A stretch of 64,000 bases of DNA from Myxococcales bacterium. GTDB lineage: Bacteria > Myxococcota_A > Polyangia > Fen-1088. Location: NCBI GenBank assembly GCA_025350815.1, contig JANXXE010000143.1:1-64000 (forward strand). The letters are read 5' to 3'. The position numbers and the translations under genes are program-made. The first letter of the stretch is position 1. Every line of letters starts with the position of its first letter. Of this stretch, positions 28,097 to 40,682 are shown piece by piece. Under the pieces are notes generated by a model, which worked only from the letters and a program-made list of their open reading frames with translations, did not search any database and was not told the origin of the DNA.

Positions 28097-28704
28097 CGAC
28101 CGTCTCGTCCAGCGGCGCGCGCGGCCAGAACCAGGCGTTCGACGTCCAGCCAGGACGTTGCCCGGGGCTCGGCCAGATCGAGATTGGTGGAATTGGAAAA
28201 TACGATGGTCGGGTGCCCATCGGCGCGCAGCGCGGCGATGTTGCTGGGCGAATCCTCGACGTATAGCTGGGCGCCGACGGCGGCCTTGTCCTTCATGAAG
28301 CACAGATCCCAGTAAGGGATCCCGTGGTAGTCGAGCCATTCGACCGTCTGGCTGACCGATTCCTGGTGGAAGTGCTTGATGTAGAGGCGGTGGGTGATGA
28401 TGCGGATTCGGATTCCCCGCTGCGACAGCCGCCGCAGCGCCGCCGCCGCCCCGGGCATAGGTTGCAATTGACGGAACAGGCTGCGCTGGGTGACCGCGAA
28501 GCGGTGCAAATCGTCGTAGGTCCCGACCGAGGCCAGCTTCCACTCGTCCAGTGCGTAGCTGGGGCTGGGTGTCAGGTCGTTCGCCGCAACGCCCAACCAT
28601 TCGGCGGCGATGGGGCGCAGCCCCGCGTAGAAATCAGCCACGACCCCATCGAGGTCAACACCCAGGACGAACATCGGTTCATCAACGTCGTCGGGCTGGG
28701 TCAT
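28087..28704 (-). CDS. 5'(3')-deoxyribonucleotidase-like HAD protein
   Basis: GVDLDGVVADFYAGLRPIAAEWLG...GIRIRIITHRL...DLCFMKDKAAVGAQLYVEDSPSNI. Confidence 0.88.
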   Translation of the reverse strand: MTQPDDVDEPMFVLGVDLDGVVADFYAGLRPIAAEWLGVAANDLTPSPSYALDEWKLASVGTYDDLHRFAVTQRSLFRQLQPMPGAAAALRRLSQRGIRIRIITHRLYIKHFHQESVSQTVEWLDYHGIPYWDLCFMKDKAAVGAQLYVEDSPSNIAALRADGHPTIVFSNSTNLDLAEPRATSWLDVERLVLAARAAGRDGRCD

Positions 28705-28721
28705 GGCCGCAGTCTAATACG

Positions 28722-30002
28722 TCACGGCGCCCGCCGCTGGCAGCGCAGCCTGGCGTTCATGGCAGCGGGGGCCGCCATGGCGACGGCCGGTACAGCCCTG
28801 AATTCCGGGAGGGTGTCCCTCAACAGTGGATCCGGGCTGGCGACCAGAATGAGGTCGCGTCCCACGACATACGCTGTCCAGGGGCCCTGGCAGGCCAGCC
28901 TCGACGCCAACGCATGCGCCGCGTCCTCGTCGGCGAAACGCATCCGCCAGGTGACGAAGGGCTGGCCCGTTGCCTGGTCAAAATGGACGGAAAGGGCGTC
29001 ACCGGTGAGCGACCGGGCGAAGCGTGGCGCGTCTGTCAATTTCTGGCGGCTGAGAAAGTTTTCCAGAATCCAGGCGCCCAGCCGATCGATGCCGAAAAGG
29101 GCGAACCGTTGCGATAGGGCGGGTACGGCCACTGCGGCCAGGGATTCTTCGGGGGCGATTGGTCCGGCGGCGTCGGCCGCCGCCAGCACCTGGCGCGTCG
29201 ACAGGGGCGGCTGCTCGCGCAGGGCCGTGACGGCTGGCCAGCCCCCCGTGCGCCACGCCCCGGTAACCATCGATCCGCCAAAGGGGTAACGAAAGTGCAA
29301 GGGGGCCAGGGCGACCGGCAGTGGGGATCGGTAAGATTCCTGTCGCGAGGATTGCCGGTAGTCGGCGAACACCTGGTCCCAGTGGATGTCATCAGGCGCG
29401 GTGCCGAACAATCCCAGTCGCACGAGATCCTCCACAAGCGAGGCCTCGCCTTCGGCGATGGACGCCGTGGCCTGCGAACTGTCGAAGTCCGTCGCGAAGC
29501 GTGCGTCCCAGGACGTGAAATCAAGGGCCACGTCTTGCAGCCCATGCGTGAATTCGTGCGCCAGCATGGCCACCGCATACAGTGAATCCATCGGTTGGCC
29601 ATCGTCGATGATCGTGATGGCCTTGTCTTCGTTTGAGTACCACGCGCCCACCCACGCCGAGTCCTGTGCGGCCACCTCGGCCGGGGCGATGTTTGCGGGC
29701 GCCAGTTTCAACAGGGCGAGGGCCGCGTTCCATTGTGCCCCCACCTGTGCGCGGGAATCGTCCGTGGCGGCGTCGTGGGCCGCAGCGATCATATAGGCCT
29801 GGCGTGTGATGACTTTGACCGGGATCTCGGCGGCGGGCACGCCGCGCAGGCAGGCGGTGGCCTGGAAGGTGTCCTGCTGGCAGGGGACATCGCGGATGTC
29901 GCAGACGCGCAGGCCGCAAGGGGGCGGCGCTTCGCAAGCGGCCATCAGCAGGACAACGACAGCCGTAGATCCCAGGCGCGAGGCAGTCACTGCCGTTTTC
30001 AT
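28722..30002 (-). CDS. putative lipoprotein metallopeptidase-like protein
   Basis: Lipobox LLMAACE; AMLAHEFTHGLQD (HEXXH) and downstream EGEASLVED. Confidence 0.65.
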   Translation of the reverse strand: MKTAVTASRLGSTAVVVLLMAACEAPPPCGLRVCDIRDVPCQQDTFQATACLRGVPAAEIPVKVITRQAYMIAAAHDAATDDSRAQVGAQWNAALALLKLAPANIAPAEVAAQDSAWVGAWYSNEDKAITIIDDGQPMDSLYAVAMLAHEFTHGLQDVALDFTSWDARFATDFDSSQATASIAEGEASLVEDLVRLGLFGTAPDDIHWDQVFADYRQSSRQESYRSPLPVALAPLHFRYPFGGSMVTGAWRTGGWPAVTALREQPPLSTRQVLAAADAAGPIAPEESLAAVAVPALSQRFALFGIDRLGAWILENFLSRQKLTDAPRFARSLTGDALSVHFDQATGQPFVTWRMRFADEDAAHALASRLACQGPWTAYVVGRDLILVASPDPLLRDTLPEFRAVPAVAMAAPAAMNARLRCQRRAP

Positions 30003-30589
30003 CGCAGTTTCCAGCCCAGGCCGATGCTGACCGTCGGGATCGGTCGTCGTTCTGATGCGGGCAGGTTGGTCTGCAGCGGATAGCCGTAGCCGGCCTGGGC
30101 GCGAAACAAAAAACCGCCTTCAGAGACGAATTCGTAACCGAAGTTGGCCATCAGGCCATAAGTGTTGTGGGTCGCGACCCAGGACGTGTGCAAATACAGG
30201 GATTCTGCCGCCAGGGTCCCGTAAGCGGCGTCGGCGACGATCCGGTGCCGACTGCCGAATACCCCTGTCAGTCCAACAGTTACACCCGGCGGCGCCTGGG
30301 GTCTGGCCTTGTCATCGGGCACGATGCCCATGCCGCCCCCGAAGTGGGGCACCAACGAGATTGGCACGGTGGGCAAGCGGAAGTAGTAGCCAAGTTGCGC
30401 CCCGGCCAGCCCGTAGTCGTTACCGATGCCCACGGACAGTGCGGGGCCGCTGGTCTCGCTGCGTCTGGACGTGATCACACCGTCCGTCGCGCGGGCCGCG
30501 GCGGGCCACCCCACGAGCGCCCAGACGCAGGCGACCAGTACCGGTGGCAGGGGGCGTCGATTCGGGGTCTTGGTAGTGAGAGATGTCAT
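29999..30589 (-). CDS. putative outer-membrane protein
   Basis: Signal-like N-terminus, glycine/aromatic beta-barrel pattern, C-terminal ...SIGLGWKLR; 4-bp overlap with next gene. Confidence 0.6.
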   Translation of the reverse strand: MTSLTTKTPNRRPLPPVLVACVWALVGWPAAARATDGVITSRRSETSGPALSVGIGNDYGLAGAQLGYYFRLPTVPISLVPHFGGGMGIVPDDKARPQAPPGVTVGLTGVFGSRHRIVADAAYGTLAAESLYLHTSWVATHNTYGLMANFGYEFVSEGGFLFRAQAGYGYPLQTNLPASERRPIPTVSIGLGWKLR

Positions 30590-30646
30590 GATGGCGGGGG
30601 TATCGGCGCGTGCGCCGCCGGGTTGCTGGTAGGCTGCGTATGCTTC

Positions 30647-31636
30647 ATGGGACGCGGGTTGGTTTTCTGGGCCTTGGTTTCACTGGCGGGCTGCGGAAGC
30701 GAGCCGCAGGTGCGTCCGGTGTCGCCCCCGCCAAAACGAAGCGAAAGACCGCCCGCCCTCACGTCTGTCCCGCCGCCCGCCGCACTTGTCCCTCCGCCTC
30801 TGCCCGTGCGGCCTTCACCCGGCTCCGCCCTGTCGGCGTCAGACGTCGAGACGAAGCACCTGTCCGAAAAGGAATGGACCGAGGGCATGCGCCAGACCGT
30901 TGCGCAGCGCTGGAAGGTTGAACCGAGCGCCCTTCGCCTGTCCCAGTCGCAGACGCAGGTCGCGTTCGTGCAAGCCCCGGTCGCCACTGCAAGGGCGAAG
31001 TCCCGGGTGCGGGCGATCCCGGGTCCCTACACCATCATGGTCGTCGACAACCAGGGCCACCAGCAGGCGCGCTTTCGCCCCGTGCAGGCCCCGCGGATGC
31101 ACGAGCCGCCGAAGGATCTGCAATTTCTGGGCGACGATCGACTGGTGTACGAGGTGGCAGTGCACCCCCCGGGCGCGGCGGCCGCCAAAGGATCAGCGCC
31201 CGGGCGCCTGTTCGTGATTCAGCCCGTGCGTGGCCGCAGCCGCGTCGTGCGTTGTGTGGGCGGGCGGTTCGCGCTGTCCGCCAGCCACATCGCTTTCATC
31301 GGCGGCCAGCCGGGCAAGCAATTCGTGGCCGTCGACGGTCAGCAGGTGTATCCACGGCAGCGCACCCGAACCGGTATCGTCAGCGAGTTGGCCTGGTCGA
31401 GCAATGGCATGGCGCTGGCGTTCCTGGAGGCACGGCCGGAGGCGGGTGGGCAAACCCACCTGGTCCTGCTGGCCGATGTGGGCAATGCGACGGGTGATAC
31501 GACCTGGGATCTGCCGCCGGCTGCCGTGCTGGATGGCTTGCACGTGTTCTGGGCGGACGCGCAGAAATTGGTGGTGGGCAAGAGCCTGGCGCGGCCGGTC
31601 TTCGCCACATCCTTCCAGGTCGAGCGTCCCCAATAA
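30647..31636 (+). CDS. hypothetical lipoprotein
   Basis: Start refined to ATG 30647: MGRGLVFWALVSLAGCGSEP lipobox; Pro-rich linker; WD40/propeller-like repeats. Confidence 0.65.
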   Translation: MGRGLVFWALVSLAGCGSEPQVRPVSPPPKRSERPPALTSVPPPAALVPPPLPVRPSPGSALSASDVETKHLSEKEWTEGMRQTVAQRWKVEPSALRLSQSQTQVAFVQAPVATARAKSRVRAIPGPYTIMVVDNQGHQQARFRPVQAPRMHEPPKDLQFLGDDRLVYEVAVHPPGAAAAKGSAPGRLFVIQPVRGRSRVVRCVGGRFALSASHIAFIGGQPGKQFVAVDGQQVYPRQRTRTGIVSELAWSSNGMALAFLEARPEAGGQTHLVLLADVGNATGDTTWDLPPAAVLDGLHVFWADAQKLVVGKSLARPVFATSFQVERPQ

Positions 31637-31667
31637 AAAACGAGGACCGGGGGTTAGCCGGTCCTCG
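31635..31667 (-). terminator. intrinsic terminator of amt (minus strand)
   Basis: CGAGGACCGG/CCGGTCCTCG 10-bp perfect stem (31641-31650/31658-31667), 7-nt loop, followed on minus strand by TTTTTTATT. Confidence 0.85.
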
Positions 31668-31695
31668 CCAATCGGTCTATCGAATCGCTGCGGGT

Positions 31696-33417
31696 CTAGT
31701 CGGCGAGGGCAATCTTCGCCGTTGCGAGCGACGCCTTGGCGGCGGCGATCTCTTCGGCGGGGACGTCCGACGGGGACTGCGGCGCGATGTACTCGGGGTA
31801 TCCCGGGACGCCCATTTCGGGAACGTCCAGACCGGCGATTTCGACCGAGGCCGAGACGCGGTTGCCGACCAGCTTGCCGATCACCCAGAACACCAGGCCG
31901 CCGACGACGACGTTCCAGGCAATGCCGGCGCCGACCTCGAAGAACTGGGCCACCAGCTGCCGGGAATCACCGTAGAACAGGCCCGTGACGCCCTTCAATG
32001 CTGCGCCCGTGCTGCCGAGGTATTCGGTGGCGCCCACGGCGTTCCAGCCCTGACCGTAGCTGCCGTCCGAGAACAGACCGACCGCAATGAGGCCCCAGGC
32101 GCCGTTGACGCCGTGAACGCTGATGGCGCCGACGGGATCGTCGATCTTCAGCTTGTCGAAGAAGAACACGCTGGCAACGACCAGGACGCCCGCGATGGCG
32201 CCGATGGCGAAGGCGCCCATCGGCGTGACGAAGGCGCAGGGGGCGGTGATGGCCACCAGGCCGGCCAGCATGCTGTTGCACATCATGCAGGGATCGGGTT
32301 TCCCGTAGCGGGCCCACATATAAAGGACGCCGGTGACGGTCGCCGACATGCCGGCGATCATCGTGTTGACGGCGACGATGCCGATGCGGCCGTCGGCGCC
32401 CGCCAGCGAGCTGCCGGCGTTGAAACCAAACCAGCCGAACGCCAAAATGAAGGTGCCGAGCTGAACCATCGGGACGTTGTGCGCGAGGATCGGCTTGACC
32501 TTGCCGTCCTTGTCGTACTTTCCGATCCGGGGGCCAATCATGATCGCGGTGATCAAGGCCAGCGCGCCGCCTTGAAGGTGAACGACGCCCGAGCCCGCGT
32601 AGTCGACGGCACCGTGGCCAAGGCCCATGCGGTAACCCAACTGCGCAAGCCACCCGCCGCCCCACACCCAGTTTCCGAACACGGGGTAGATGAAGCCGCC
32701 GATGATGACGCTGAAGATGCAGAAGCTCTTGAACGTCCAGCGTTCGGCGCACGCGCCGGTGACGATGGTGGCGGTGGTGTCCATGAAGACCATCATGAAC
32801 AAGAACAGCACGACGACCGAGGCGTCATAGCCGTTGCCAGTCAGGAAGAAGCCGGTCGTGCCAAGCAAACCCCAGCCGTGATCGCCGTTGATGGCCGAGC
32901 CGACGGTCAACATCGAGTGCAGGGTCGGTACGCCACCCAGGGTCACCGGGCCGCCGATGGCCGTTCCGTTGAGGCCGCCGCACATGAACGCGAAGCCGCA
33001 CACGAAAAAGCCCAGCATGCCGAGGCCGTACACCATGAAGTTCATCGACATGGTGTGGCCCGCGTTCTTGGCGCGGATGAGACCCGTCTCGACCAGCGCG
33101 AAGCCCGCCTGCATGAACATGACGAGGAAGCCCGCGATCAGCACCCAAACGAAGTTCACGGCGAAAACACCGTGCGAGGTCGCCTGCGCGACGGCGTCGA
33201 CGGCGGTCGCAAGGTCCTTGATGGTCGCCTTGGCGGGATCCGGCTTCGTATAGCCGGGGACCGAGTACGCCGTGGGCGTTGTTTGAAATGCGCCCGTCTT
33301 GTCGGGTGCGGGATCATCCGCCTGCGCGCGCGGCGCAAATGCCCCCAGCAGCCCCACCACGACGGCGGCTGCCGCCACCCAATGTCTTTGCCTTCGGAAC
33401 AATCCTGCCTTCAGCAT
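31696..33417 (-). CDS. amt: ammonium transporter (Amt family) with N-terminal signal-like extension
   Basis: FVWVLIAGFLVMFMQAGFALVETGLIRAKNAGHTMSMNFMVYGLG...DYAGSGVVHLQGGALALITAIMIGPR...GWFGFNAGSSL. Confidence 0.96.
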   Translation of the reverse strand: MLKAGLFRRQRHWVAAAAVVVGLLGAFAPRAQADDPAPDKTGAFQTTPTAYSVPGYTKPDPAKATIKDLATAVDAVAQATSHGVFAVNFVWVLIAGFLVMFMQAGFALVETGLIRAKNAGHTMSMNFMVYGLGMLGFFVCGFAFMCGGLNGTAIGGPVTLGGVPTLHSMLTVGSAINGDHGWGLLGTTGFFLTGNGYDASVVVLFLFMMVFMDTTATIVTGACAERWTFKSFCIFSVIIGGFIYPVFGNWVWGGGWLAQLGYRMGLGHGAVDYAGSGVVHLQGGALALITAIMIGPRIGKYDKDGKVKPILAHNVPMVQLGTFILAFGWFGFNAGSSLAGADGRIGIVAVNTMIAGMSATVTGVLYMWARYGKPDPCMMCNSMLAGLVAITAPCAFVTPMGAFAIGAIAGVLVVASVFFFDKLKIDDPVGAISVHGVNGAWGLIAVGLFSDGSYGQGWNAVGATEYLGSTGAALKGVTGLFYGDSRQLVAQFFEVGAGIAWNVVVGGLVFWVIGKLVGNRVSASVEIAGLDVPEMGVPGYPEYIAPQSPSDVPAEEIAAAKASLATAKIALAD

Positions 33418-33442
33418 GCGTTTTCTCCTGTGTGCTTTCGTT

Positions 33443-33637
33443 TCATCCAATTTGTCGTTTGAAATTCTTCTTGAGCCGATGCGCCCACGCGGCACCAAAG
33501 GCGGCACCCACCTGCATCATCAGCACGAACATCGCAGTCGTCAGCGCGCGTCGGCCAAGCGTCCCGTACAGCTGCCATGCGGCGATGGCTATCACCAGTT
33601 GCGTACCAATGAAGGTCTTCTTGTACTGTTCCCACAT
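33443..33637 (-). CDS. small membrane protein
   Basis: MWEQYKKTFIGTQLVIAIAAWQLYGTLGRRALTTAMFVLMMQVGAAFGAAWAHRLKK; two hydrophobic segments; same strand upstream of amt. Confidence 0.6.
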   Translation of the reverse strand: MWEQYKKTFIGTQLVIAIAAWQLYGTLGRRALTTAMFVLMMQVGAAFGAAWAHRLKKNFKRQIG

Positions 33638-33867
33638 GAGGCGTCTCCGGAATCGAGGGCGCATTCGGCGTCACGGAATGTGACTCCAAATGTTTCTGCC
33701 GTGTTAATTAACGCCGTTTGGCCCGCCGTTTCGAAAAGCACTCTAAGCGCACATATGTGAACAGCGTGTTTCGTGGTCGCGAAACCTGCGTAAACTGTCT
33801 CTGCTGCGACTTGGCACCGCTGTGCGAAAAGCGGCATGATGTCGCGGTTTACGAGGGGACTACGACT

Positions 33868-34704
33868 TTGCTCACAGACATGTTGGTTTGCCTGGAGGGA
33901 TCGCCCAGCAGTGGCGACGCGGTTTCGTTGGCCATCCATATGGCGCGCGCCATGGGGGCGACCCTGTTTGGCCTCGCCATTGTCGACGAGCCGGGCATCA
34001 AGGCCGGGACGCCCATGGGCATTGGCGGCAGCAGCTACAAGCAACAACGCGATACCGCCCTTTTGAAGGACGCCGAGTTGCGGGCCGACGAGTGGCTAGA
34101 GCGATTTGGTGCCGAGTGCGACGCTGCCGGTGTGAAGTCAACGGTCTCGAAGCGGCAGGGCCGACCGTCAGCGGTGATCTTGGAGGAATCGCAGAATCAC
34201 GATCTCAGCATTGTTGCGCGCGAGATGAACTTCCGTTTCGAAACGGACGAGCTGGATCGCCAGACGCGGGGCAAGGTTCTTCACGGGGCCCGAAAACCCG
34301 TGATGATCGTCCCGCAAGGGGTGACGCGAATCCAGGGCGCGGTACTGATTGCGTACGACGGCAGTTCGGCGTCGAAGCGTGCGCTGAACAGTTTTGCGGA
34401 CAGTGGACTTGCGGCAGGGCGCGCGCTGCACGTCATGACCGTGGGTGACGTCGGTGCGACCGCCTGGGAGGTCGCGAACGTCGCTGTTCAGTCGCTGAAG
34501 GACAGGGGCCTTCCCGCCGAGCTTCACAATGTTGTTTCCATCCTGACCATCGCTGACGCCATTTTGGGCCTCCGCACCAAGCTGGGCGCGGGGATGATTG
34601 TGATGGGTGCCTACGCGCATTCGCGCATCAAGGAACTGGTCTGGGGCTCGGTCACGCAAGAGTTGCTGGAGAAAAGCGGCGTGCCGCTGTTCCTGCATCA
34701 TTGA
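33868..34704 (+). CDS. tandem universal stress protein (UspA-like)
   Basis: Two Usp-like halves; ...GAVLIAYDGSSASKRAL...GAGMIVMGAYAHSRIKELVWGSVTQELLEKSGVPLFLHH; TTG 33868 with RBS gagggga, or ATG 33880. Confidence 0.88.
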   Translation: MLTDMLVCLEGSPSSGDAVSLAIHMARAMGATLFGLAIVDEPGIKAGTPMGIGGSSYKQQRDTALLKDAELRADEWLERFGAECDAAGVKSTVSKRQGRPSAVILEESQNHDLSIVAREMNFRFETDELDRQTRGKVLHGARKPVMIVPQGVTRIQGAVLIAYDGSSASKRALNSFADSGLAAGRALHVMTVGDVGATAWEVANVAVQSLKDRGLPAELHNVVSILTIADAILGLRTKLGAGMIVMGAYAHSRIKELVWGSVTQELLEKSGVPLFLHH

Positions 34705-34711
34705 GGCGAGG

Positions 34712-35665
34712 TCAAATCTTCGGGGCAGACCTGATCCGCAGCGCCAGGGTGCGCACCACGGACGGGGGCGGTAGCAGCGTCCGATTGCCTCGCACGGTGT
34801 AGATGCGCAGCAGGGTGGGGGCGTCGATTGGGACGCCGGCTTCGATCGCCGAAGCTATGTCGCGGCCGAGCCCACCTTCCACCTGGCCGAACCAGAACCA
34901 GTCGCGGGCGGTGTCCAGCCAGTCAAATCCCCGCTTGGCGCCCAGAACGGTGCGGACCAGATGGGCGTCGCTGGTTCCGGCGCGGAAGGCGATGACCCGC
35001 GCGCTGGCCAGGCCCAGCGACAGGATGGTGCGGACGGCGAAGGTGTGGATGCAGGTTGCCAGGGCCAGTTCGGAAACCTCGACCGCCAGGGCCAGTCCGT
35101 CCCGGCGCAAAACGGCGAAGGGGAGGCGATCTTCGAGGTAGCGCGCCGCCCGCTCGATGTGTCGCAGTTCAGCGGCCGGCCCAGTCAGGCCGGCCTTGTT
35201 CAGCCAGTGGCGAATCTGTCCCTCCGAGGCGGGTAGCCGATCGGCGATGAGACCGATGGCGCGCTTGAGGACGTTGTCGAGGGGGCTTGTTCGACCCCGC
35301 GAATCTGATGTCGCGGAGGCGTACTGAGGTCGGCTCTGGCACGACAGCACATCAACGACGCCGTACAGCCCGAACCCCGGAATCTGCAGGAGGCGCCCGT
35401 AGGTCCAGCGACCGCGAGGCGAGCCCGTGTCCAGGAAACGGCGAAGCACGTTGTGGGTTCGCGGGCGAATGGGCATGCGCCCGATGATCTGCGTCGGGGA
35501 CGGCGCGGACTGCACAAGGAAGCCGATAGGCGGGCGCCCGGCCGGTTGCATGGGCGCGTGCAGGCCCGTAAGGGCGCGGAAGCGTTTGACCAGCGTCCCG
35601 TGCGCCAGCCTGCCAGTGTTGGCAGGTGGTGCGTCGGTGGCATCTTCGAGTAGCGACAGGGTCAC
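34712..35665 (-). CDS. protein with RNAP alpha-CTD-like helix-hairpin-helix segment
   Basis: MPIRPRTHNVLRRFLDTGSPRGRWTYGRLLQIPGFGLYGVVDVLS resembles the alpha-CTD HhH pattern; remainder unrecognised. Confidence 0.55.
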   Translation of the reverse strand: MTLSLLEDATDAPPANTGRLAHGTLVKRFRALTGLHAPMQPAGRPPIGFLVQSAPSPTQIIGRMPIRPRTHNVLRRFLDTGSPRGRWTYGRLLQIPGFGLYGVVDVLSCQSRPQYASATSDSRGRTSPLDNVLKRAIGLIADRLPASEGQIRHWLNKAGLTGPAAELRHIERAARYLEDRLPFAVLRRDGLALAVEVSELALATCIHTFAVRTILSLGLASARVIAFRAGTSDAHLVRTVLGAKRGFDWLDTARDWFWFGQVEGGLGRDIASAIEAGVPIDAPTLLRIYTVRGNRTLLPPPSVVRTLALRIRSAPKI

Positions 35666-35818
35666 AGCGGCTGCCAGTGTAACGACGCCACATAGACGAA
35701 TTGTTTCCGTTACAGAAATTGTGCGTAACAGCCGGTGGGGCGATGCAAGCAGTTACCCGCAAGAAGTTACCTGACGGAAAAGCGCCCGAAACAATTGCCG
35801 CGGTATCGCTGCTACACG

Positions 35819-37152
35819 GTGCCGGCAATACCCCCGACCTGGATGGTGGCACCCTTCGTTGCCTATCTGGTGCTGATAGCGGGCACGCCGCTGTTGTACG
35901 GGGAGTTCTGGGGCAAGAACCGCAATAAACTTGTGGTCGCGATGGCTGTCTCGTGCCCGGTCATCGTTTACCTGCTGCTGCGCCACCCGGGTGGAACGCA
36001 CCTGCTGCTGGACGCCTGTCGGGAATACCTGGCGTTCATGGCGTTGCTGGCGTCGTTGTTTGCGATTTCGGGTGGGATCTATCTGCGTGGATCACTGGCG
36101 GGGACGCCGCTGGTCAACACCGCATTTCTGGGCGTGGGCGGCCTTTTGGCCAGCGTGATTGGCACGACGGGCGCGTCCGTCTTGTTGATCCGGCCGCTTT
36201 TGCGCGCGAACGTCAAACGGAAGCGTACCGCCCACATTTTCGTCTTCTTCATCTTCATCGTGTCGAACGGCGCGGGGCTGCTGACGCCGCTGGGCGATCC
36301 GCCGCTGTTCCTGGGCTTCCTACGTGGCGTGCCTTTCCTGTGGACGCTGCGGCTGGTGGCGCCGTGGGCTGTGTCGAACGGGGTGTTGGTGCTGCTGTTC
36401 AGCTTTATCGACCAGGGCATCCTCAACAAAGAAGAGCGCCAGCGTCCGGGCGCACAACTCGAAGAGGTCCAGAAGGTCGCCGAGCCGTTGAGCCTGCAGG
36501 GGCGTCTGAACCTGCTGTGGTTGCTGGGGGTGGTGGGCGTCATCTATGTGGTGGGCACCTACGGCGGGGCCATCAGCGACAATCCATTGGTGCCCTGGGC
36601 GCTGCAGGTCGGGGGCATGCTGGCCTTTGCGGGTCTGTCGCTGTGGACCACGCCGCGATCGATTCACGAGGCGAATAACTTTGGCTGGGGTCCCATCGTC
36701 GAGGTGGCGGTGGTGTTCGTGGGTATCTTTCTGACGATGGTGCCGGCCCTGGCCGTCTTGCAGGCCAAGGGCACGGCGCTGGGGATCGCCCGGCCGTGGC
36801 AGTTCTTCTGGGCCTCGGGGATCCTGTCGAGCTTTCTCGACAACGCGCCCACGTACCTGACTTTCGCCTCGGTGGCGACGGGGGTGGTCAACCAGTTGGC
36901 GGGTAGCAGCCTTGAGGCCGCGAATCTCGGGGCCCTCGCCGCACATCCGCTGGGCGCCACCTTCCTGGCCGCGGTATCCTGCGGGTCGGTCCTGATGGGC
37001 GCGGTCACATATATCGGCAACGGTCCCAATTTCATGGTGAAAGCCATCGCCGAGGAGAACCACGTCCGGATGCCCAGCTTCTTCGGCTACATGGCCTGGT
37101 CGGTTGGTATCCTGATCCCGCTGTTCATCGTCATGACGTTTCTGTTCTTTTG

Positions 37153-37153
<1 letters not shown>
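35819..37153 (+). CDS. sodium:proton antiporter / NhaD-ArsB-type transporter
   Basis: Polytopic protein; GTTGASVLLIRPLLRANVKRKRTAH...SNGAGLLTPLGDPPLFLGFLRGVPFLWTL...NAPTYLTF...GPNFMVKAIAEE; GTG 35819 start proposed. Confidence 0.88.
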
Positions 37154-39733
<2,580 letters not shown>

Positions 39734-39751
39734 CAGGGTACGGTCTTGCCG

Positions 39752-40678
39752 ATGTCACCCGAGGAAGGCTTTCAGAATGATTTGCTGCGCGATGCCCTTA
39801 CGGCTGGGCTTGGCGGCCGGCCGGTCGAACTCGAACGCCTCTTGTGCCGCGCGGGGGCGGTGCTGACGCCGCGACCGAACATGAAACTGGCGGCCGCGTT
39901 TGGCGCCGAAATGTCTGCGTATGCGGGCAAGGCGGCGCGCCTTTTGACCCGGCTTGCCGGCGACGACGCCGCGCCGGACACAGACCGGGCCTTCTTGCCC
40001 ATCGCGGCCGCACACGGCTGGGCCGGTCGGGTGCGCGCCCACCGCGAAGTCGAGGAGGCGTGGCTGGCGCTGGCGCATCTTGCGGCCGACGAGCGCTCTC
40101 CGGTGCGGGTCGGCACACTGGACGCACTGCTGTCTCTGGGCGTGCGCGAAGGCGGGGCGGACGAGCTGGTCGAACGCGGCCTGTCGTGGCTGCGCGCCGA
40201 ATCGGACGCCGGCGCCGTGGGCAGGGAAGCGCGCTTCGGTACAGCCGCGCTGGTGGTCGAGGTGCTGGGCGATCGCCGCGTCTTGTCGCGCGTGCGCGAT
40301 GGCGAACCGTTGCTCGCATACCTGTCGCTGGCGCTGACCGAGGTCACCGAGGCGCCGCGTTCGGCCGAGCGTTCGGATGCGCGGCGGCGGCTGCTGATGT
40401 CGTTGCCGGGGGCGCTGGCCGCCGTGATAGCCAATCCCGCGATGGCCGAGCGTGCCCAGTCCTGGTTCGCGGCCGAATGCGCACGGGCCGACCGGACCGA
40501 CGTGCGCCACGCGCTGTCCGCGGCCATCCTGGCGCTGCGTTCACCGGCCCACGGTCAAAGCGTGATCGTCATAGAAACGTTGCGGGGGGCGCTGCAAGGC
40601 AGTGCCAAACCTTTACGCGATCCCAGTCGTCTGCGCCCCGGAACCGGCCGCGGGAAGGCCTCGCGGCGGACAAGGTAG
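39752..40678 (+). CDS. hypothetical helical-repeat protein
   Basis: Ala/Leu-rich helical periodicity; same strand just downstream of the MnmC-like gene. Confidence 0.6.
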   Translation: MSPEEGFQNDLLRDALTAGLGGRPVELERLLCRAGAVLTPRPNMKLAAAFGAEMSAYAGKAARLLTRLAGDDAAPDTDRAFLPIAAAHGWAGRVRAHREVEEAWLALAHLAADERSPVRVGTLDALLSLGVREGGADELVERGLSWLRAESDAGAVGREARFGTAALVVEVLGDRRVLSRVRDGEPLLAYLSLALTEVTEAPRSAERSDARRRLLMSLPGALAAVIANPAMAERAQSWFAAECARADRTDVRHALSAAILALRSPAHGQSVIVIETLRGALQGSAKPLRDPSRLRPGTGRGKASRRTR

Positions 40679-40682
40679 GTCG

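Noticed and set aside
32113-33462. 449-aa ORF antisense to amt
   Set aside because: Asp/His/Gly-rich antisense artefact opposite a clear transporter.
33812-33827. Possible sigma54 promoter TGGCAC-N5-TGCG upstream of the Usp gene
   Set aside because: The -12 GC element is shifted by one position relative to the required GG-N10-GC spacing; insufficient support.
35666-35818. Repeated GTTAC/GTAAC elements upstream of the antiporter, considered as an ion riboswitch
   Set aside because: No consensus secondary structure of a known Na+/H+-related riboswitch could be built by eye; a covariance search would be needed.
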